Position numbers and translations under genes: made by a program
NCBI GenBank assembly: GCA_947090765.1
Contig: OX352322.1
Coordinates: 1,755,501-1,819,500, forward strand
Length of the DNA: 64,000 bases
DNA from: Pseudomonas sp. MM223
Lineage (GTDB): Bacteria > Pseudomonadota > Gammaproteobacteria > Pseudomonadales > Pseudomonadaceae
Direction: 5' to 3'
Notes under the pieces: generated by a model
What the model saw: the letters and a program-made list of their open reading frames with translations, nothing else
Told to the model about the DNA's origin: nothing
Database searches by the model: none
Part shown: piece by piece, positions 1 through 9,156 of the stretch
How positions within the stretch are numbered: the stretch's first letter is position 1
How the letters are laid out: every line of letters starts with the position of its first letter

Positions 1-39
1 TGACGGGGTGACAAGGGCCGCATGTGCAGCCCTTGTTAC

Positions 40-1197
40 TCAAACCGTGGGCGGTTTCTCGGGATCCAGTGCAACGACAAAATCAGCCAGCGCCTGCACA
101 ATTCGGCCACACGCCTGCCCATCACCATACGGGTTATGCGCCACGCTCATCGCCCGGTACGCCTCCTCATCGGTCAGCAGCTTGCCCAGGTTCCCGACAA
201 TGGAGCCAACCTCCGTACCCACCAGCTTTACCGTGCCCGCTGCCACGGCTTCTGGCCGCTCGGTGGTATCACGCATCACCAGCACCGGCTTGCCCAGCGC
301 CGGTGCTTCCTCCTGAATCCCCCCGGAGTCGGTGAGGATCACGTACGCACGGCTCATCAGGTAAACAAACGGCAGGTAGTCCAGCGGCTCGATCAGGTAG
401 ATGTTGCTTACATCCGCCAGCAGCCGGTTGACCGGCTCGCGCACATTGGGGTTGAGGTGAACCGGGTACACCACATCCACCTCCGGGAACTGGCGTGCGG
501 TCTGCACCAGGGCCTGGCAGATACGTTCAAAGCCACCACCAAAGTTTTCGCGGCGGTGGCCGGTTACCAGCACCATGCGGCGGTCGCTTGCCAGGTAGTG
601 ATACTCGCGTTCGAACTGGGCCCTTGATGCGGGGCTCTCCAGCTTGCGCACCACTTCCAGCAAGGCGTCGATCACTGTGTTACCGGTGGTGAAAATGCTC
701 GCGGGGTCGATGCCTTCGCGCAGCAGGTTGTCCCGTGCGGTGGTGGTGGGTGCAAAGTGCAGTGCCGCCAGGGTGCCGGTCAGGCGGCGGTTGCCTTCTT
801 CTGGCCAGGGCGAATACAGGTTGTTGGTGCGCAGGCCGGCTTCTACATGGGCAATAGGGATTTGCTGATAGTAGGCCGCAAGGCTGGTGGCAAAGGTGGT
901 CGCGGTGTCGCCATGCACCAGCACGATGTCAGGTTTGAACTCGGCCAGCACGGGCTTGATACCTTGCAGTATCGCGGTGGTCACGCCGGTCAGGTCCTGG
1001 CCGGGTTTCATGATGTTCAGGTCGTGTTCGGGGGTAATGCCGAACAGTTCCAGTACCTGGTCGAGCATTTGCCGGTGCTGGCCAGTCACGCACACACGGG
1101 CCTCGAAACGGGCGTCTTGAGCAAGCTGGAGCGCCAAAGGGGCCATCTTGATGGCTTCTGGGCGGGTACCGAAAACGGTCAGGGTCTTGAGGGGCAC
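40..1197 (-). CDS. wecB: UDP-N-acetylglucosamine 2-epimerase (non-hydrolysing)
   Basis: Interconverts UDP-GlcNAc and UDP-ManNAc in the cytoplasm, supplying ManNAc-type sugars for surface polysaccharide. From the chosen GTG start the protein has 385 residues, usual for WecB. Family motifs in order: [13 protein letters not shown] at about 9-21, HVEAGLRT at 117-124, GHRRENFG at 213-220 and [11 protein letters not shown] at 289-299. The frame stays open 18 codons further upstream to a TTG at 1251, but no ribosome site is seen there, whereas GAGGA precedes the GTG; homology also begins at the GTG. In Pseudomonas an epimerase next to comEA usually belongs to the edge of the O-antigen locus (known context). 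Function is secure; the exact start is less so. Confidence 0.93.
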   Translation of the reverse strand: MPLKTLTVFGTRPEAIKMAPLALQLAQDARFEARVCVTGQHRQMLDQVLELFGITPEHDLNIMKPGQDLTGVTTAILQGIKPVLAEFKPDIVLVHGDTATTFATSLAAYYQQIPIAHVEAGLRTNNLYSPWPEEGNRRLTGTLAALHFAPTTTARDNLLREGIDPASIFTTGNTVIDALLEVVRKLESPASRAQFEREYHYLASDRRMVLVTGHRRENFGGGFERICQALVQTARQFPEVDVVYPVHLNPNVREPVNRLLADVSNIYLIEPLDYLPFVYLMSRAYVILTDSGGIQEEAPALGKPVLVMRDTTERPEAVAAGTVKLVGTEVGSIVGNLGKLLTDEEAYRAMSVAHNPYGDGQACGRIVQALADFVVALDPEKPPTV

Positions 1198-1627
1198 GGC
1201 GGTGATCCTCTTGCTTGGGTCCTTGAAGCAATCGGGTTGTGCATTGCTCAAAAAATCTAGCAGTTGGCCGGTGGGGCGCCAGTTTGCAGGGTAAGGTCTG
1301 CGGGCCGCGGCAGCTTGATTTACTGGGCAGGCCTTGTTCGGCGGGGGGTGTAGGAGAACGGCTTGGCATGGGTGGGCAGGACGTATCGGACCAACGGGGA
1401 TGTGGCTACAGGCACATGGCCGTGGCAGGGAATACGTTGGGCCGGGTCAGATAGGGGCGCAATGGCTGTTGCTTGAGGGTAGGCAAAGTTGAGCGGCTTC
1501 ATGACTAATCCGGTAACCATTCGCCGCTGATGATGGCTGTTTTGACGAAGGGTTGAGCGCTAGGGTTGATTGCGCAGCCGAAGGAAAACGGCTGCTGGAA
1601 AATGACCAACCCAAGGAGTGTTCACCC
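1198..1627. other. Intergenic region upstream of wecB and comEA-like gene
   Basis: About 430 bases with no convincing coding frame on either strand. It should hold the divergent promoters of wecB and the ComEA-like gene. The only structured element I see is a hairpin at 1574-1595 just before the ComEA-like ribosome site, listed separately. Confidence 0.5.
1574..1595 (+). promoter_or_regulatory. Leader hairpin with AAGGA in its loop, before the comEA-like gene
   Basis: A 7-bp perfect stem (GCAGCCG 1574-1580 / CGGCTGC 1589-1595) exposes an 8-nt purine loop AAGGAAAA. The ribosome site AAGGAG of the next gene lies at 1613-1618. Two GGA motifs, one in a hairpin loop and one at the ribosome site, is the arrangement recognised by RsmA/CsrA proteins (known); that it is used here is inference. 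Confidence 0.35.
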
Positions 1628-1963
1628 ATGCGTAACAACGTTCTGTCGTACCTGCTGCTGCCCCTGTTCACCAGCCTGTCGTTCTCCCTTAGCGCGGCGC
1701 CTGCCAGCACCACGGCGGCGTCCGAGCCGGTGCCGGTTGTGGCCCAGGTGCAGGCCCAGGAGGCGCCGCGGCTGGACATTAACAAGGCCGATGCCCTTAC
1801 CTTGCAGAAGGAGCTGAACGGTATCGGCAAGGCTAAAGCCGAGGCCATCGTGGCCTACCGGGAGGCCAATGGGCCGTTTGCTTCGGTGGATGAATTGCTG
1901 GAAATCAAGGGGATCGGGAATGCGTTGCTGGAGCGCAACCGGGACAAGGTGATGGTGGAGTAA
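1628..1963 (+). CDS. ComEA-family helix-hairpin-helix protein, secreted
   Basis: A 111-residue protein with an N-terminal signal peptide (MRNNV, then a leucine-rich core, cleavage probably near AAPAS) and a C-terminal helix-hairpin-helix domain. The domain begins at LDINKADA and contains the paired turns LNGIGKAKAEAIVAYR and LLEIKGIGNALLERN. Such domains bind the DNA backbone; ComEA proteins bind incoming DNA in the periplasm of competent bacteria. The start is set by AAGGAG at 1613-1618, nine bases upstream; the longer frame from 1553 would bury the signal peptide. No other competence gene is nearby, so a role in DNA uptake is only inferred. Confidence 0.85.
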   Translation: MRNNVLSYLLLPLFTSLSFSLSAAPASTTAASEPVPVVAQVQAQEAPRLDINKADALTLQKELNGIGKAKAEAIVAYREANGPFASVDELLEIKGIGNALLERNRDKVMVE

Positions 1964-2029
1964 GCGAGGGGCGGGGCTGACAGGCGCAATACGTCTCAAG
2001 GCATGCACCTCTCAGCCCCTCCGCGTACC

Positions 2030-2197
2030 CTAGCGGTCCTGCGCATCCTTGGCATCCGCCTCGGCATTGCGCTCATGCACCTTGCGCAACTGCTCTTCGG
2101 TCAATGGCAGTTTTTTTGCCGTGTCGCGCAGCATCATCAGCCCACCGACGATGGAGCCGAGGGCTATGATGAGGATCAGCCAGGCATACCAGGGCAT
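2030..2197 (-). CDS. DUF2897 family small membrane protein
   Basis: A 55-residue protein with one N-terminal membrane helix (WYAWLILIIALGSIVGGLMML) followed by a charged cytoplasmic tail rich in K, E and D. This matches the small DUF2897 family common in Pseudomonas; function unknown. The start MPWYAW is chosen because AAGGAG lies at 2205-2210, eight bases before it. It faces the ComEA-like gene tail to tail and is divergent from pyrF. Confidence 0.8.
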   Translation of the reverse strand: MPWYAWLILIIALGSIVGGLMMLRDTAKKLPLTEEQLRKVHERNAEADAKDAQDR

Positions 2198-2378
2198 TGT
2201 CGTTCTCCTTAAACAGGTGGGGGCAGTGCTTGTATGAAATTTGAGCGGTTGCCCGTTCCGATGGTTCAATTATAGAAGCCCGCCACCGCCGGGCCAATTC
2301 CATGGCCCTCAAGCCCCAAAGCCTGCGTCACTTCATTTATACTGCGCGCCGTTTTCGACTTGCCAAGAGACCCTGCCC

Positions 2379-3080
2379 ATGTCCGCCTGCCAGACGCCCC
2401 TGATCGTCGCCCTGGATTTCCCTACCCGTGAGGCCGCCCTGAAGCTGGCTGACCAGCTTGACCCTGCGCTGTGCCGGGTGAAGGTTGGCAAGGAGCTGTT
2501 CACCAGCAGCGCTTCGGGCATTGTCGAAACCTTGTGCGACAAGGGCTTCGAAGTGTTCCTGGACCTCAAGTTCCACGACATCCCCAACACCACGGCCATG
2601 GCGGTTAAAGCCGCTGCCGAGATGGGCGTGTGGATGGTGAACGTGCATTGCTCCGGTGGCCTGCGCATGATGGCCGCCTGCCGTGAAGAGCTGGCCAAGC
2701 GCAGCGGTCCGCAGCCGTTGCTGATTGGCGTGACTGTGCTGACCAGCATGGAGCGTGAAGACCTGGCTGGCATTGGCCTGGATGTCGACCCGCAAGAGCA
2801 GGTGCTGCGCCTGGCGGCGCTGGCCCAGAAGGCGGGCATGGACGGCTTGGTGTGCTCGGCGCTGGAAGCCCCGGCGCTGAAGGCCGCGCACCCGTCGCTG
2901 CAGCTGGTTACCCCAGGCATTCGCCCAGCAGGCAGTGCGCAGGATGATCAGCGCCGTATTCTGACGCCTCGTCAGGCACTGGATGCGGGGTCCGATTACC
3001 TGGTGATTGGCCGCCCGATCAGCCAGGCGGCAGACCCGGCGCAAGCGCTGGCAGCAGTAGTCGCCGAAATACGTGGCTGA
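2379..3080 (+). CDS. pyrF: Orotidine 5'-phosphate decarboxylase
   Basis: Last step of UMP synthesis: decarboxylates OMP to UMP in the cytoplasm. The 233-residue protein is full length for PyrF. The catalytic signature [10 protein letters not shown] lies at about 62-71, with D62, K64 and D67 in the proton-transfer network, and the phosphate-binding end carries GIRPAG and YLVIGRPI. The start MSACQTP is chosen over an upstream in-frame extension, which has no homology. A strong terminator follows directly, so it is probably transcribed alone. Confidence 0.97.
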   Translation: MSACQTPLIVALDFPTREAALKLADQLDPALCRVKVGKELFTSSASGIVETLCDKGFEVFLDLKFHDIPNTTAMAVKAAAEMGVWMVNVHCSGGLRMMAACREELAKRSGPQPLLIGVTVLTSMEREDLAGIGLDVDPQEQVLRLAALAQKAGMDGLVCSALEAPALKAAHPSLQLVTPGIRPAGSAQDDQRRILTPRQALDAGSDYLVIGRPISQAADPAQALAAVVAEIRG

Positions 3081-3091
3081 ACCTGGCCAAC

Positions 3092-3127
3092 AACAAAGGG
3101 CTGCGATGCAGCCCTTTGTTGTTTTTG
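3092..3127 (+). terminator. Rho-independent terminator of pyrF
   Basis: A 13-bp stem AACAAAGGGCTGC / GCAGCCCTTTGTT (3092-3104 and 3108-3120) with a 3-nt loop, followed by GTTTTTG. It lies 11 bases after the pyrF stop. The opposite strand lacks a clear T-run, so it serves mainly pyrF. Confidence 0.85.
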
Positions 3128-3137
3128 TGTGGCTCAA

Positions 3138-3968
3138 TCAACCTTGAGCGGTTGACCAGTCGATCCAGCCGAATTGCCAGGTGGCCAGAATCAGCAGGCC
3201 AAAGGCGATGCGATACCAGGCGAACGCCGCGTAGCTGTGGTTGGCAATGAACTTGAGCAGCGCTCGCACAGCGATCATGGCGAAGATGAACGAGGTGACG
3301 AAACCGATCGCGAATACCGGCAGGTCGCTCGGCTGGAACAGGTCGCGGTACTTGTAGCCTGAATACACGGCCGCCCCGACCATGGTCGGCATCGCCAGGA
3401 AGAACGAGAACTCGGTGGCCGCTTTGCGCGAAAGGCCGAACAGCAGGCCGCCGATGATGGTGGACCCTGAGCGTGAAGTGCCCGGGATCATCGCCAGGCA
3501 CTGCACAAAACCGATTTTCAGGGCATGGGACCAGTGCATGTCATCGACATGGTCGACTGCCACGCGGTGGTTGCGGCGTTCGGCCCAGAGCATGATCACG
3601 CCGCCGATTACCAGGGCCGTTGCCACGGTGATCGGGTTGAACAGGTAGGCGTGAATCAGATCGGCGAACAGCACGCCCAGCACCACTGCCGGCAGGAATG
3701 CCAGCAACAGGTTGCCGGTAAAGCGCCGCGCTGTGGGCTGATTGGCCAGGCCGAACACCACTTCAAGGATCTTGCCGCGAAACTCCCACACTACCGCGAG
3801 AATTGCCGCCAGCTGAATGATGATGTTGAACGCTATTGCGCGTTCACCGCTGAAATCGATCAAATCGGCAACGATGATCTGGTGCCCGGTACTGGAGATT
3901 GGCAAAAACTCCGTGATCCCTTCAACTACTCCCAGGATGATTGCCTGGAAGGCCGTCCATAAATCCAT
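3138..3968 (-). CDS. uppP: Undecaprenyl-diphosphate phosphatase (BacA family)
   Basis: Integral inner-membrane enzyme that dephosphorylates undecaprenyl pyrophosphate to regenerate the lipid carrier for peptidoglycan and O-antigen; extra copies give bacitracin tolerance. The 276-residue protein has about eight hydrophobic segments and both signature loops: [14 protein letters not shown] at 16-29 and PGTSRSGST at roughly 161-169. Starting at MDLWTAF removes a 12-residue extension not found in the family. It converges on pyrF. Confidence 0.95.
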   Translation of the reverse strand: MDLWTAFQAIILGVVEGITEFLPISSTGHQIIVADLIDFSGERAIAFNIIIQLAAILAVVWEFRGKILEVVFGLANQPTARRFTGNLLLAFLPAVVLGVLFADLIHAYLFNPITVATALVIGGVIMLWAERRNHRVAVDHVDDMHWSHALKIGFVQCLAMIPGTSRSGSTIIGGLLFGLSRKAATEFSFFLAMPTMVGAAVYSGYKYRDLFQPSDLPVFAIGFVTSFIFAMIAVRALLKFIANHSYAAFAWYRIAFGLLILATWQFGWIDWSTAQG

Positions 3969-4156
3969 TAATCCCCCAATTGGATCCTTGCTTACAAGGT
4001 CCATGTTATTGATCTGTCTGTAATTGCCGGCTGTGGCGGCGAAGATGTTGAAACCGGCGGGATGCTACCAGAGCAATGGTTCGAAGACTTGTATGGTGTT
4101 GTAACGGAATGGGAGCGTCAGTTGCGCTGGTCGCTCCCACAAGGGCGTGTGGTGTG

Positions 4157-4432
4157 TTAGTGCAGCCTGTTCTTGGCCAGCTCGATGTCGTTCATCAGGG
4201 CCTTGGCCATGGCCAGCAGGTAATCGGCTGAGCCCAGGAGTTTGTGGTCATCTTCCAGGTCGCCTTCGCGCACCAGGTGCTTGATGTAGCCCAGCAGCAC
4301 CGAGACGTGTTCGTAGGCATCATCGATCGGGACGCCGGGTTGCACGCGCAGCAGGTCGAGGGTGGGGTTGCCGGCTTCGAGGAAGGTTTCAAGGCCTGCG
4401 GTGAGGATGGGGGTGTTGTCGGTTTTTTTCAT
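4157..4432 (-). CDS. DUF3077 family protein
   Basis: A 91-residue, mostly helical cytoplasmic protein of unknown function. The segment LLRVQPGVPIDDAYEHVSVLL and the later MAKALMNDIE resemble the DUF3077 family, which occurs in several copies in many Pseudomonas genomes. The start MKKTDNT is preceded by GGAG about 11 bases upstream. The frame stays open far upstream, but that stretch is a folded leader (4433-4620) and not protein-like. Expression is probably controlled through that leader. Confidence 0.75.
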   Translation of the reverse strand: MKKTDNTPILTAGLETFLEAGNPTLDLLRVQPGVPIDDAYEHVSVLLGYIKHLVREGDLEDDHKLLGSADYLLAMAKALMNDIELAKNRLH

Positions 4433-4620
4433 GGTAGTAGCTCCGAGTAAGTGGAACTGCCACGCAAATCTTCTCACGGACCAGGCGGCAGTCGTACACG
4501 GGGTGAGAAACCGAGGGAGCTGCAAAGCTCGGCCAGACCGAAGTCTGCCCGCGTACGACTGCCATGACAGGCAAGCCAGGCAACTCACGACAGGTTCTCA
4601 CACCCGGTCACCAACATGGC
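4433..4620 (-). ncRNA. Conserved-looking structured leader or small RNA upstream of the DUF3077 gene
   Basis: Read on the minus strand, a 16-bp helix forms between GGCAGTCGTACGCGGG (4563-4548) and CCCGTGTACGACTGCC (4502-4487), with one G-U pair. It encloses a UUCG-capped hairpin (CAGAC-TTCG-GTCTG, about 4547-4534) and a CCGAG...CTCGG hairpin. Copies of the motif GTGAGAA flank the structure, and its complement TTCTCACCC lies inside, so alternative pairings are possible. The structure ends before the ribosome site of the DUF3077 gene. The design recalls the c4 antisense RNA family of phages and Proteobacteria; that assignment is a guess to be tested with a covariance model. Confidence 0.55.
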
Positions 4621-4770
4621 GACCCGGTGAAATTATCCCTGGGGCATTTCCCCGACAATTCAGCCGCTTCTGACCGCTGTGTAGGATAGTTCGCTTACTG
4701 CCTCAAACTGAAGTGCTGGGAGCAAGGTTCAGGAAAGTCTGACGTGTAGATTACTGCCACGCGGTCTGTG

Positions 4771-4887
4771 TGTAGGAGCGGCCTTGCGCCGCGAAAGGGC
4801 CGCAAAGCGGCCCCTCGGTTTGTGCGTCGACGCAGATATTGCCGGGGCTGCTACGCAGCCCTTTCGCGGCGCAAGGCCGCTCCTACA
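4771..4887. repeat. REP pair, class B2 (CGCGGCGCAAGGCCGCTCCTACA)
   Basis: Two inverted REP copies beginning TGTAGGAGCGG and ending CCGCTCCTACA, each followed inward by a GGGCCGC/GCGGCCC or GGGCTGC/GCAGCCC hairpin. It lies at the 3' end of the CurA-type reductase gene. Confidence 0.9.
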
Positions 4888-4901
4888 GGCTTTCGAGTCG
4901 G

Positions 4902-5903
4902 TTACACCTTCAACACCAACTTGCCAAAATTCTCCCCATTGAACAGCTTCAGCAGGGTCTCGGGGAACGTTTCCAGTCCCTCCACCACATCCTCCTTGCT
5001 CTTCACCTGCCCACTGGCCAGCCAGCCGGCAATCTCCAGTGCAGCCTTGCCGTAGTCCTTGGCATGGTCCATCACCACAAACCCTTCCATGCGCGCACGG
5101 TTCACCAGCAGCGACAGGTAGTTGGCCGGGCCTTTCACCGCTTCCTTGTTGTTGTACTGGCTGATGGCGCCGCAAATCACGATGCGGGCCTTGAAGTTGA
5201 TACGCGTCAGCACGGCATCGAGGATGTCGCCGCCGACGTTGTCGAAGTACACGTCCACGCCTTTGGGGCATTCGCGCTTCAGGCCGGCCAGCACGTCTTC
5301 GGCCTTGTAGTCGATCACCCCGTCAAAGCCCAGTTCGTCTTTCAGGTACTGGCACTTTTCGGCGCCGCCGGCAATACCGACTACGCGGCAACCTTTGACC
5401 TTGGCAATTTGCCCGACAATGCTGCCCACCGCACCGGCCGCCCCAGAGATGACCACGGTTTCGCCGGCCTTGGGCTGGCCAACTTCCAGCAGGGCGAAGT
5501 AGGCGGTCATGCCGGTCATGCCCAGTGCCGACAGGTAGCGGGGCAGGGGCGCCAGGTTGGGGTCGATCTTGTGCAGGCCCTGGGCCTCGCCGGTGAAATA
5601 GTCCTGTACGCCAAGCGCGCCGCTGACGTGGTCGCCCGGCTTGAAGGCCGGGTGGTTGGACGCAGCCACTTCGCCCACGCCGAGTGCACGCATTACCTGG
5701 CCCAGGGCCACAGGTGGGATGTAGGACTTGCCTTCGTTCATCCAGCCGCGCATGGCAGGGTCCAGCGACAGATACAGGTTGCGCACCAGCACCTGGCCTT
5801 CGCCGGGTTGTTCGGCAGGCACGCTTTCGAAAGTAAAGTCGTCACGGCGCACGGCGCCGACCGGGCGTTTGGCGAGCAGGAAGCGGCGGTTGGTCTGGGT
5901 CAT
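4902..5903 (-). CDS. NADP-dependent oxidoreductase, zinc-free MDR (CurA/leukotriene B4 dehydrogenase type)
   Basis: A 333-residue medium-chain dehydrogenase/reductase that lacks the zinc-binding cysteines of alcohol dehydrogenases. The family typically reduces the alpha,beta double bond of enones with NADPH. The N-terminal GroES-like part contains LYLSLDPAMRGWM and GDHVSGALGVQDY; the Rossmann part carries the glycine-rich loop GAAGAVGS at 154-161 and YFDNVGG further on. Upstream, CTAC and GTAG half-sites around 5944-5960 could be an operator. The substrate cannot be read from sequence. Confidence 0.88.
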   Translation of the reverse strand: MTQTNRRFLLAKRPVGAVRRDDFTFESVPAEQPGEGQVLVRNLYLSLDPAMRGWMNEGKSYIPPVALGQVMRALGVGEVAASNHPAFKPGDHVSGALGVQDYFTGEAQGLHKIDPNLAPLPRYLSALGMTGMTAYFALLEVGQPKAGETVVISGAAGAVGSIVGQIAKVKGCRVVGIAGGAEKCQYLKDELGFDGVIDYKAEDVLAGLKRECPKGVDVYFDNVGGDILDAVLTRINFKARIVICGAISQYNNKEAVKGPANYLSLLVNRARMEGFVVMDHAKDYGKAALEIAGWLASGQVKSKEDVVEGLETFPETLLKLFNGENFGKLVLKV

Positions 5904-6079
5904 GGCGGGTCCTTGTAGGCAGTGGAAGATGACAGGCGTTCAATCTACCTTGTTGATGTAGGCAGGTCCTTAACATCACTGACAAGCATGGTAGCCCAAC
6001 CGGAGGGCTGATGATGCTGCCCGGCCAAGCGGTGCCTGACTATGCTCTGAACCCCACCAGACTTTCACAGGAGCACGCG

Positions 6080-6841
6080 ATGAGCATGACCTTTTCTGGC
6101 CAGGTAGCCCTGGTAACCGGCGCCGCTGCCGGCATTGGCCGCGCAACCGCCTTGGCGTTCGCCCGTGAGGGCCTGAAAGTGGTGGTGGCCGACCTTGACC
6201 CGGTCGGTGGTGAAGCCACGGTGGCGCTGATTCACGCGGCGGGCGGCGACGCGCTTTTCATTGCCTGCGACGTTACCCGGGACGCCGAGGTGCGCCAGCT
6301 GCACGAGCGCCTGATCGCTGCTTACGGGCGGCTGGATTACGCCTACAACAACGCTGGCATCGAGATAGAGCAGAACCGCCTGGCTGAAGGGAGTGAGGCG
6401 GAGTTCGATGCCATCATGGGCGTGAACGTGAAGGGCGTGTGGCTGTGCATGAAGTACCAGTTGCCTTTGCTGCTGGCCCAGGGCGGCGGGGCGATTGTGA
6501 ATACAGCCTCTGTGGCGGGGCTGGGGGCGGCGCCGAAGATGAGTATCTACAGCGCCAGCAAGCACGCGGTGATCGGCCTGACCAAGTCGGCGGCCATCGA
6601 ATACGCCAAGAAGGGCATCCGTGTGAATGCGGTGTGCCCGGCAGTGATCGACACTGACATGTTCCGCCGCGCCTACGAGGCTGACCCACGCAAGGCCGAG
6701 TTTGCCGCCGCCATGCACCCGGTGGGGCGCATTGGCAAGGTGGAGGAAATTGCCAGTGCGGTGCTGTACCTGTGCAGCGACGGCGCGGCATTCACCACCG
6801 GGCATTGCCTGACGGTGGACGGTGGTGCTACAGCGATCTGA
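6080..6841 (+). CDS. SDR family oxidoreductase (classical, 253 residues)
   Basis: NAD(P)-dependent short-chain dehydrogenase. Diagnostic residues are in place: the cofactor loop TGAAAGIG at 13-20, NNAG at 90-93, catalytic S144 in NTASVAG, and Y157/K161 in YSASK. The C-terminus GHCLTVDGGATAI is typical of classical SDRs. The start is set by CAGGAG at 6068-6073. The substrate is unknown. It is transcribed divergently from the CurA-type reductase; a REP hairpin follows the stop. Confidence 0.92.
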   Translation: MSMTFSGQVALVTGAAAGIGRATALAFAREGLKVVVADLDPVGGEATVALIHAAGGDALFIACDVTRDAEVRQLHERLIAAYGRLDYAYNNAGIEIEQNRLAEGSEAEFDAIMGVNVKGVWLCMKYQLPLLLAQGGGAIVNTASVAGLGAAPKMSIYSASKHAVIGLTKSAAIEYAKKGIRVNAVCPAVIDTDMFRRAYEADPRKAEFAAAMHPVGRIGKVEEIASAVLYLCSDGAAFTTGHCLTVDGGATAI

Positions 6842-6854
6842 GCTGATGCCGCGT

Positions 6855-6887
6855 GGCCTTCTTCGCGGGCACGCCCGCGAAGAGGCC
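6855..6887. repeat. REP, class C simple palindrome
   Basis: A single palindrome GGCCTTCTTCGCGGGC / GCCCGCGAAGAGGCC just after the SDR stop. It could also act as a transcript-end stabiliser; no T-run follows. Confidence 0.8.
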
Positions 6888-7009
6888 GGGCCTGGCAGCA
6901 CTGATATCAGCCCATACCGTCTACCCACACACAGGGCGACCTCTGCCAACCTGTTAGCGACATGCACATAGCTATTTGACACTATTCTGACGCCAGGCCC
7001 TTGTCCACC

Positions 7010-7029
7010 GGTTGGCAACGTTGCCAACC
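7010..7029. promoter_or_regulatory. Perfect 20-bp palindrome upstream of the chemoreceptor gene
   Basis: GGTTGGCAAC at 7010-7019 is followed without spacer by its exact reverse complement GTTGCCAACC at 7020-7029, 40 bases before the start codon. The zero-loop symmetry with a central CG resembles LacI/GalR-family operators (known style). No such regulator is encoded nearby. Confidence 0.6.
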
Positions 7030-7069
7030 TTGGCCTTCGGGAAAACCTGGCACACAGAAGGGGATGGGC

Positions 7070-9010
7070 ATGGGCGCGAGCAAACACGGTGTGCTGGCCA
7101 ACCTGGGCATGGCCCGCAAACTCGGCTTTGGCTTTGCCCTGGTGCTGGTGCTGACCCTGGCGGTGGCGGCCATCGGTATCGCCGCGCTGCACAGTGTTGG
7201 CCAGCGCTTCGACAGCTTGCGCCAACTGGCCCAGTTCAATACCGACCTGCTGCGCTTGCGCCAGCATGAGCAGGCGTTTGCCCTGCGCTCCGACATCCAG
7301 CAGGCCGAAGCCTTGCGCAGCGGGCTGCAGGGCTTGGCCGAGCGCGCCCGTGGCCTGCCGGCACTGACAGCAGCCGAAGCCGACCTGGCAGCCTACGGTC
7401 AGGCGTTCGAGGCCTTTGTGGCGGCGGTGCAGGCCAAGGAGCTGGCGTTGGATATGGCCAGTTGGTCGGTGTCCAGCGTGGCCAATAACCTGGATGTGTT
7501 GCAGGCCGGCCTGGCCGACGACGGTGTGTATACCCTCAAGCAGTCCCAGGGCCAGCAGGGGGGCGAGTTTCTGGAGCAGGCCGCGCAGGTGTCGCAGGTG
7601 TCGCGGCTGATGTTGCAAGCCATGGACGAAGCGCGTGTGCGGCTGGAAAAAAGTCGCAAGGGTGAAGAGGGCGTAAGCCAGGAACGCATTGCCCAGACGG
7701 TGGAGGCCGCCAGCCTGGTTGGCCAGTTGCAGGGCGCGGTCAGTGATGCCGGTTACCAGAGCGTGCTGGGCGAGGTGGCGGGGCACATTGGCAGCTTCTC
7801 GGAAAAACTCAATGAGTACACCGACCAGCTGGCCCGCGAGCAGGGGCTGAAGGCCCAGTTGCAGGCCAGCGCCGAGCAGGTTACGGGCCGGGTCGATCAG
7901 GCCTACCTGGGGCAGGAGCAGGCCTTGCAGGGCGAACTGCGGCGCAATGCCGTGGCCATCGCGCTGGCCACCGGCCTGGCACTTTTGGTGGGTGTGCTGG
8001 CGGCCTGGCTGATTACCCGTGCGGTGGTCGGCCCACTCAAGCATGTGATCGCCCGAGCCCAGCGCATTGCCGCAGGCGAACTGGGGTTCGACGCCCAGGC
8101 GCCACGTCGCGACGAAGTAGGGCAATTGATGCAGGCCATGCAGCAAATGGCCGCTGGCCTTTCGGGCATTGTCAGTGGCTTGCAGCAAGGCATCGAGCAG
8201 TTGGCAGGGAATGCCCAGGCGCTGTCGGCAGTGACCGAGCAGACCAACCGTGAGGTGGGCAGCCAGAAGGAGGAAACCGAGCAGGTGGCCACCGCCATGC
8301 AGCAGATGACGGCCACCGTGCATGATGTGGCGCGCAATGCCGAGGAAGCCGCGCAGGCGGCTCAGGCGGCGGACGACAAGGTCGAGTCGGGGCAGCAGGT
8401 GGTGCGCCAGAGTATGCAGCGCATCGAGCAGTTGGCGGCGGCAGCGGAAACGGCCAGCGCCGGCATCGACAGCCTCAGTGCCGAAATCCACACCATTGGC
8501 GATGTGCTGGGGGTGATCAAGAGCGTGGCTGAACAGACCAACTTGCTGGCGTTGAACGCCGCCATCGAGGCCGCCCGCGCTGGTGAGCAGGGGCGTGGTT
8601 TTGCCGTGGTGGCCGACGAGGTGCGTGCGTTGGCGCGGCGTACCCGGCAGTCTACCGAGCAGATCGAGATGCTGGTCGCCAGCCTGCGTGGCAATGCCCA
8701 GCAGTCGGTGGCGCAAATTCGTGGCAGTACCGAGCTGGTGCGGCTGGCGGTGGCCGATGCGCTGCAGACCGAAAGCGCGCTGGGTAGCATTGCGGCTGCG
8801 GTTTCATTGATCCAGCAGATGAACCAGCAAATTGCGGCGGCGGCCGAGCAGCAGAGCTCGGTGGCGGAAGAGATCAACCGCAGTGTCACGCAGATTCGCG
8901 GCAGTGCGGACCAGGCGGCGCTGGCAATGCAGGACAATGCCCGGTCGAGTGTGGAACTGGCGCAGTTGGGCACCGACCTGAAGGGGATGGTGGGGCATTT
9001 CAGGTTGTGA
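7070..9010 (+). CDS. Methyl-accepting chemotaxis protein with HBM-like periplasmic sensor
   Basis: A 646-residue inner-membrane chemoreceptor. A first membrane helix (about 18-40) is followed by a periplasmic region of about 250 helical residues, a second helix (293-316), a HAMP domain and the cytoplasmic signalling hairpin. The hairpin tip carries [19 protein letters not shown] and [16 protein letters not shown]. The sensor size and all-helical character fit the helical bimodular (HBM) class, which in P. putida McpS senses TCA-cycle acids; the ligand here is unknown. The start at 7070 has AAGGGG at good spacing; ATG 7064 is the alternative. It carries no C-terminal CheR-docking pentapeptide and ends GHFRL. 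Confidence 0.93.
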   Translation: MGASKHGVLANLGMARKLGFGFALVLVLTLAVAAIGIAALHSVGQRFDSLRQLAQFNTDLLRLRQHEQAFALRSDIQQAEALRSGLQGLAERARGLPALTAAEADLAAYGQAFEAFVAAVQAKELALDMASWSVSSVANNLDVLQAGLADDGVYTLKQSQGQQGGEFLEQAAQVSQVSRLMLQAMDEARVRLEKSRKGEEGVSQERIAQTVEAASLVGQLQGAVSDAGYQSVLGEVAGHIGSFSEKLNEYTDQLAREQGLKAQLQASAEQVTGRVDQAYLGQEQALQGELRRNAVAIALATGLALLVGVLAAWLITRAVVGPLKHVIARAQRIAAGELGFDAQAPRRDEVGQLMQAMQQMAAGLSGIVSGLQQGIEQLAGNAQALSAVTEQTNREVGSQKEETEQVATAMQQMTATVHDVARNAEEAAQAAQAADDKVESGQQVVRQSMQRIEQLAAAAETASAGIDSLSAEIHTIGDVLGVIKSVAEQTNLLALNAAIEAARAGEQGRGFAVVADEVRALARRTRQSTEQIEMLVASLRGNAQQSVAQIRGSTELVRLAVADALQTESALGSIAAAVSLIQQMNQQIAAAAEQQSSVAEEINRSVTQIRGSADQAALAMQDNARSSVELAQLGTDLKGMVGHFRL

Positions 9011-9040
9011 GCCTGGTCCGGAATATCTGTTGCCTGTACC

Positions 9041-9136
9041 GGCCTCTTCGCAGCACAAGGCTGCTCCTACAAGGGCACCGCAGCCCTCAGGCCCAATGAT
9101 ATTCCTGTAGGAGCAGCCTTGTGCTGCGAAGAGGCC
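9041..9136. repeat. REP pair, class B1 (CTTCGCAGCACAAGGCTGCTCCTACA)
   Basis: Two inverted REP copies, GGCCTCTTCGCAGCACAAGG and its complement, separated by about 36 bases, between the convergent chemoreceptor and benE genes. Confidence 0.9.
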
Positions 9137-9156
9137 AGTTCAGGCAATAATAAATT

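Noticed and set aside
1253..1627. Short frames on both strands of the wecB/comEA-like gap
   Set aside because: No ribosome sites or recognisable sequence; overlapping frames in all directions are typical of GC-rich non-coding DNA.
4389..4601. A 70-codon minus-strand frame across the DUF3077 leader, and the 52-residue N-terminal extension of DUF3077
   Set aside because: The region is dominated by long RNA helices and the peptide lacks protein character; a normal ribosome site lies at the internal ATG.
6065..8716. A very long open frame (about 880 codons) on the minus strand across the SDR and chemoreceptor genes
   Set aside because: It is antisense to two well-supported genes, is rich in His/Gln/Gly/Arg of the kind produced by GC-rich mirror frames, and has no domain.
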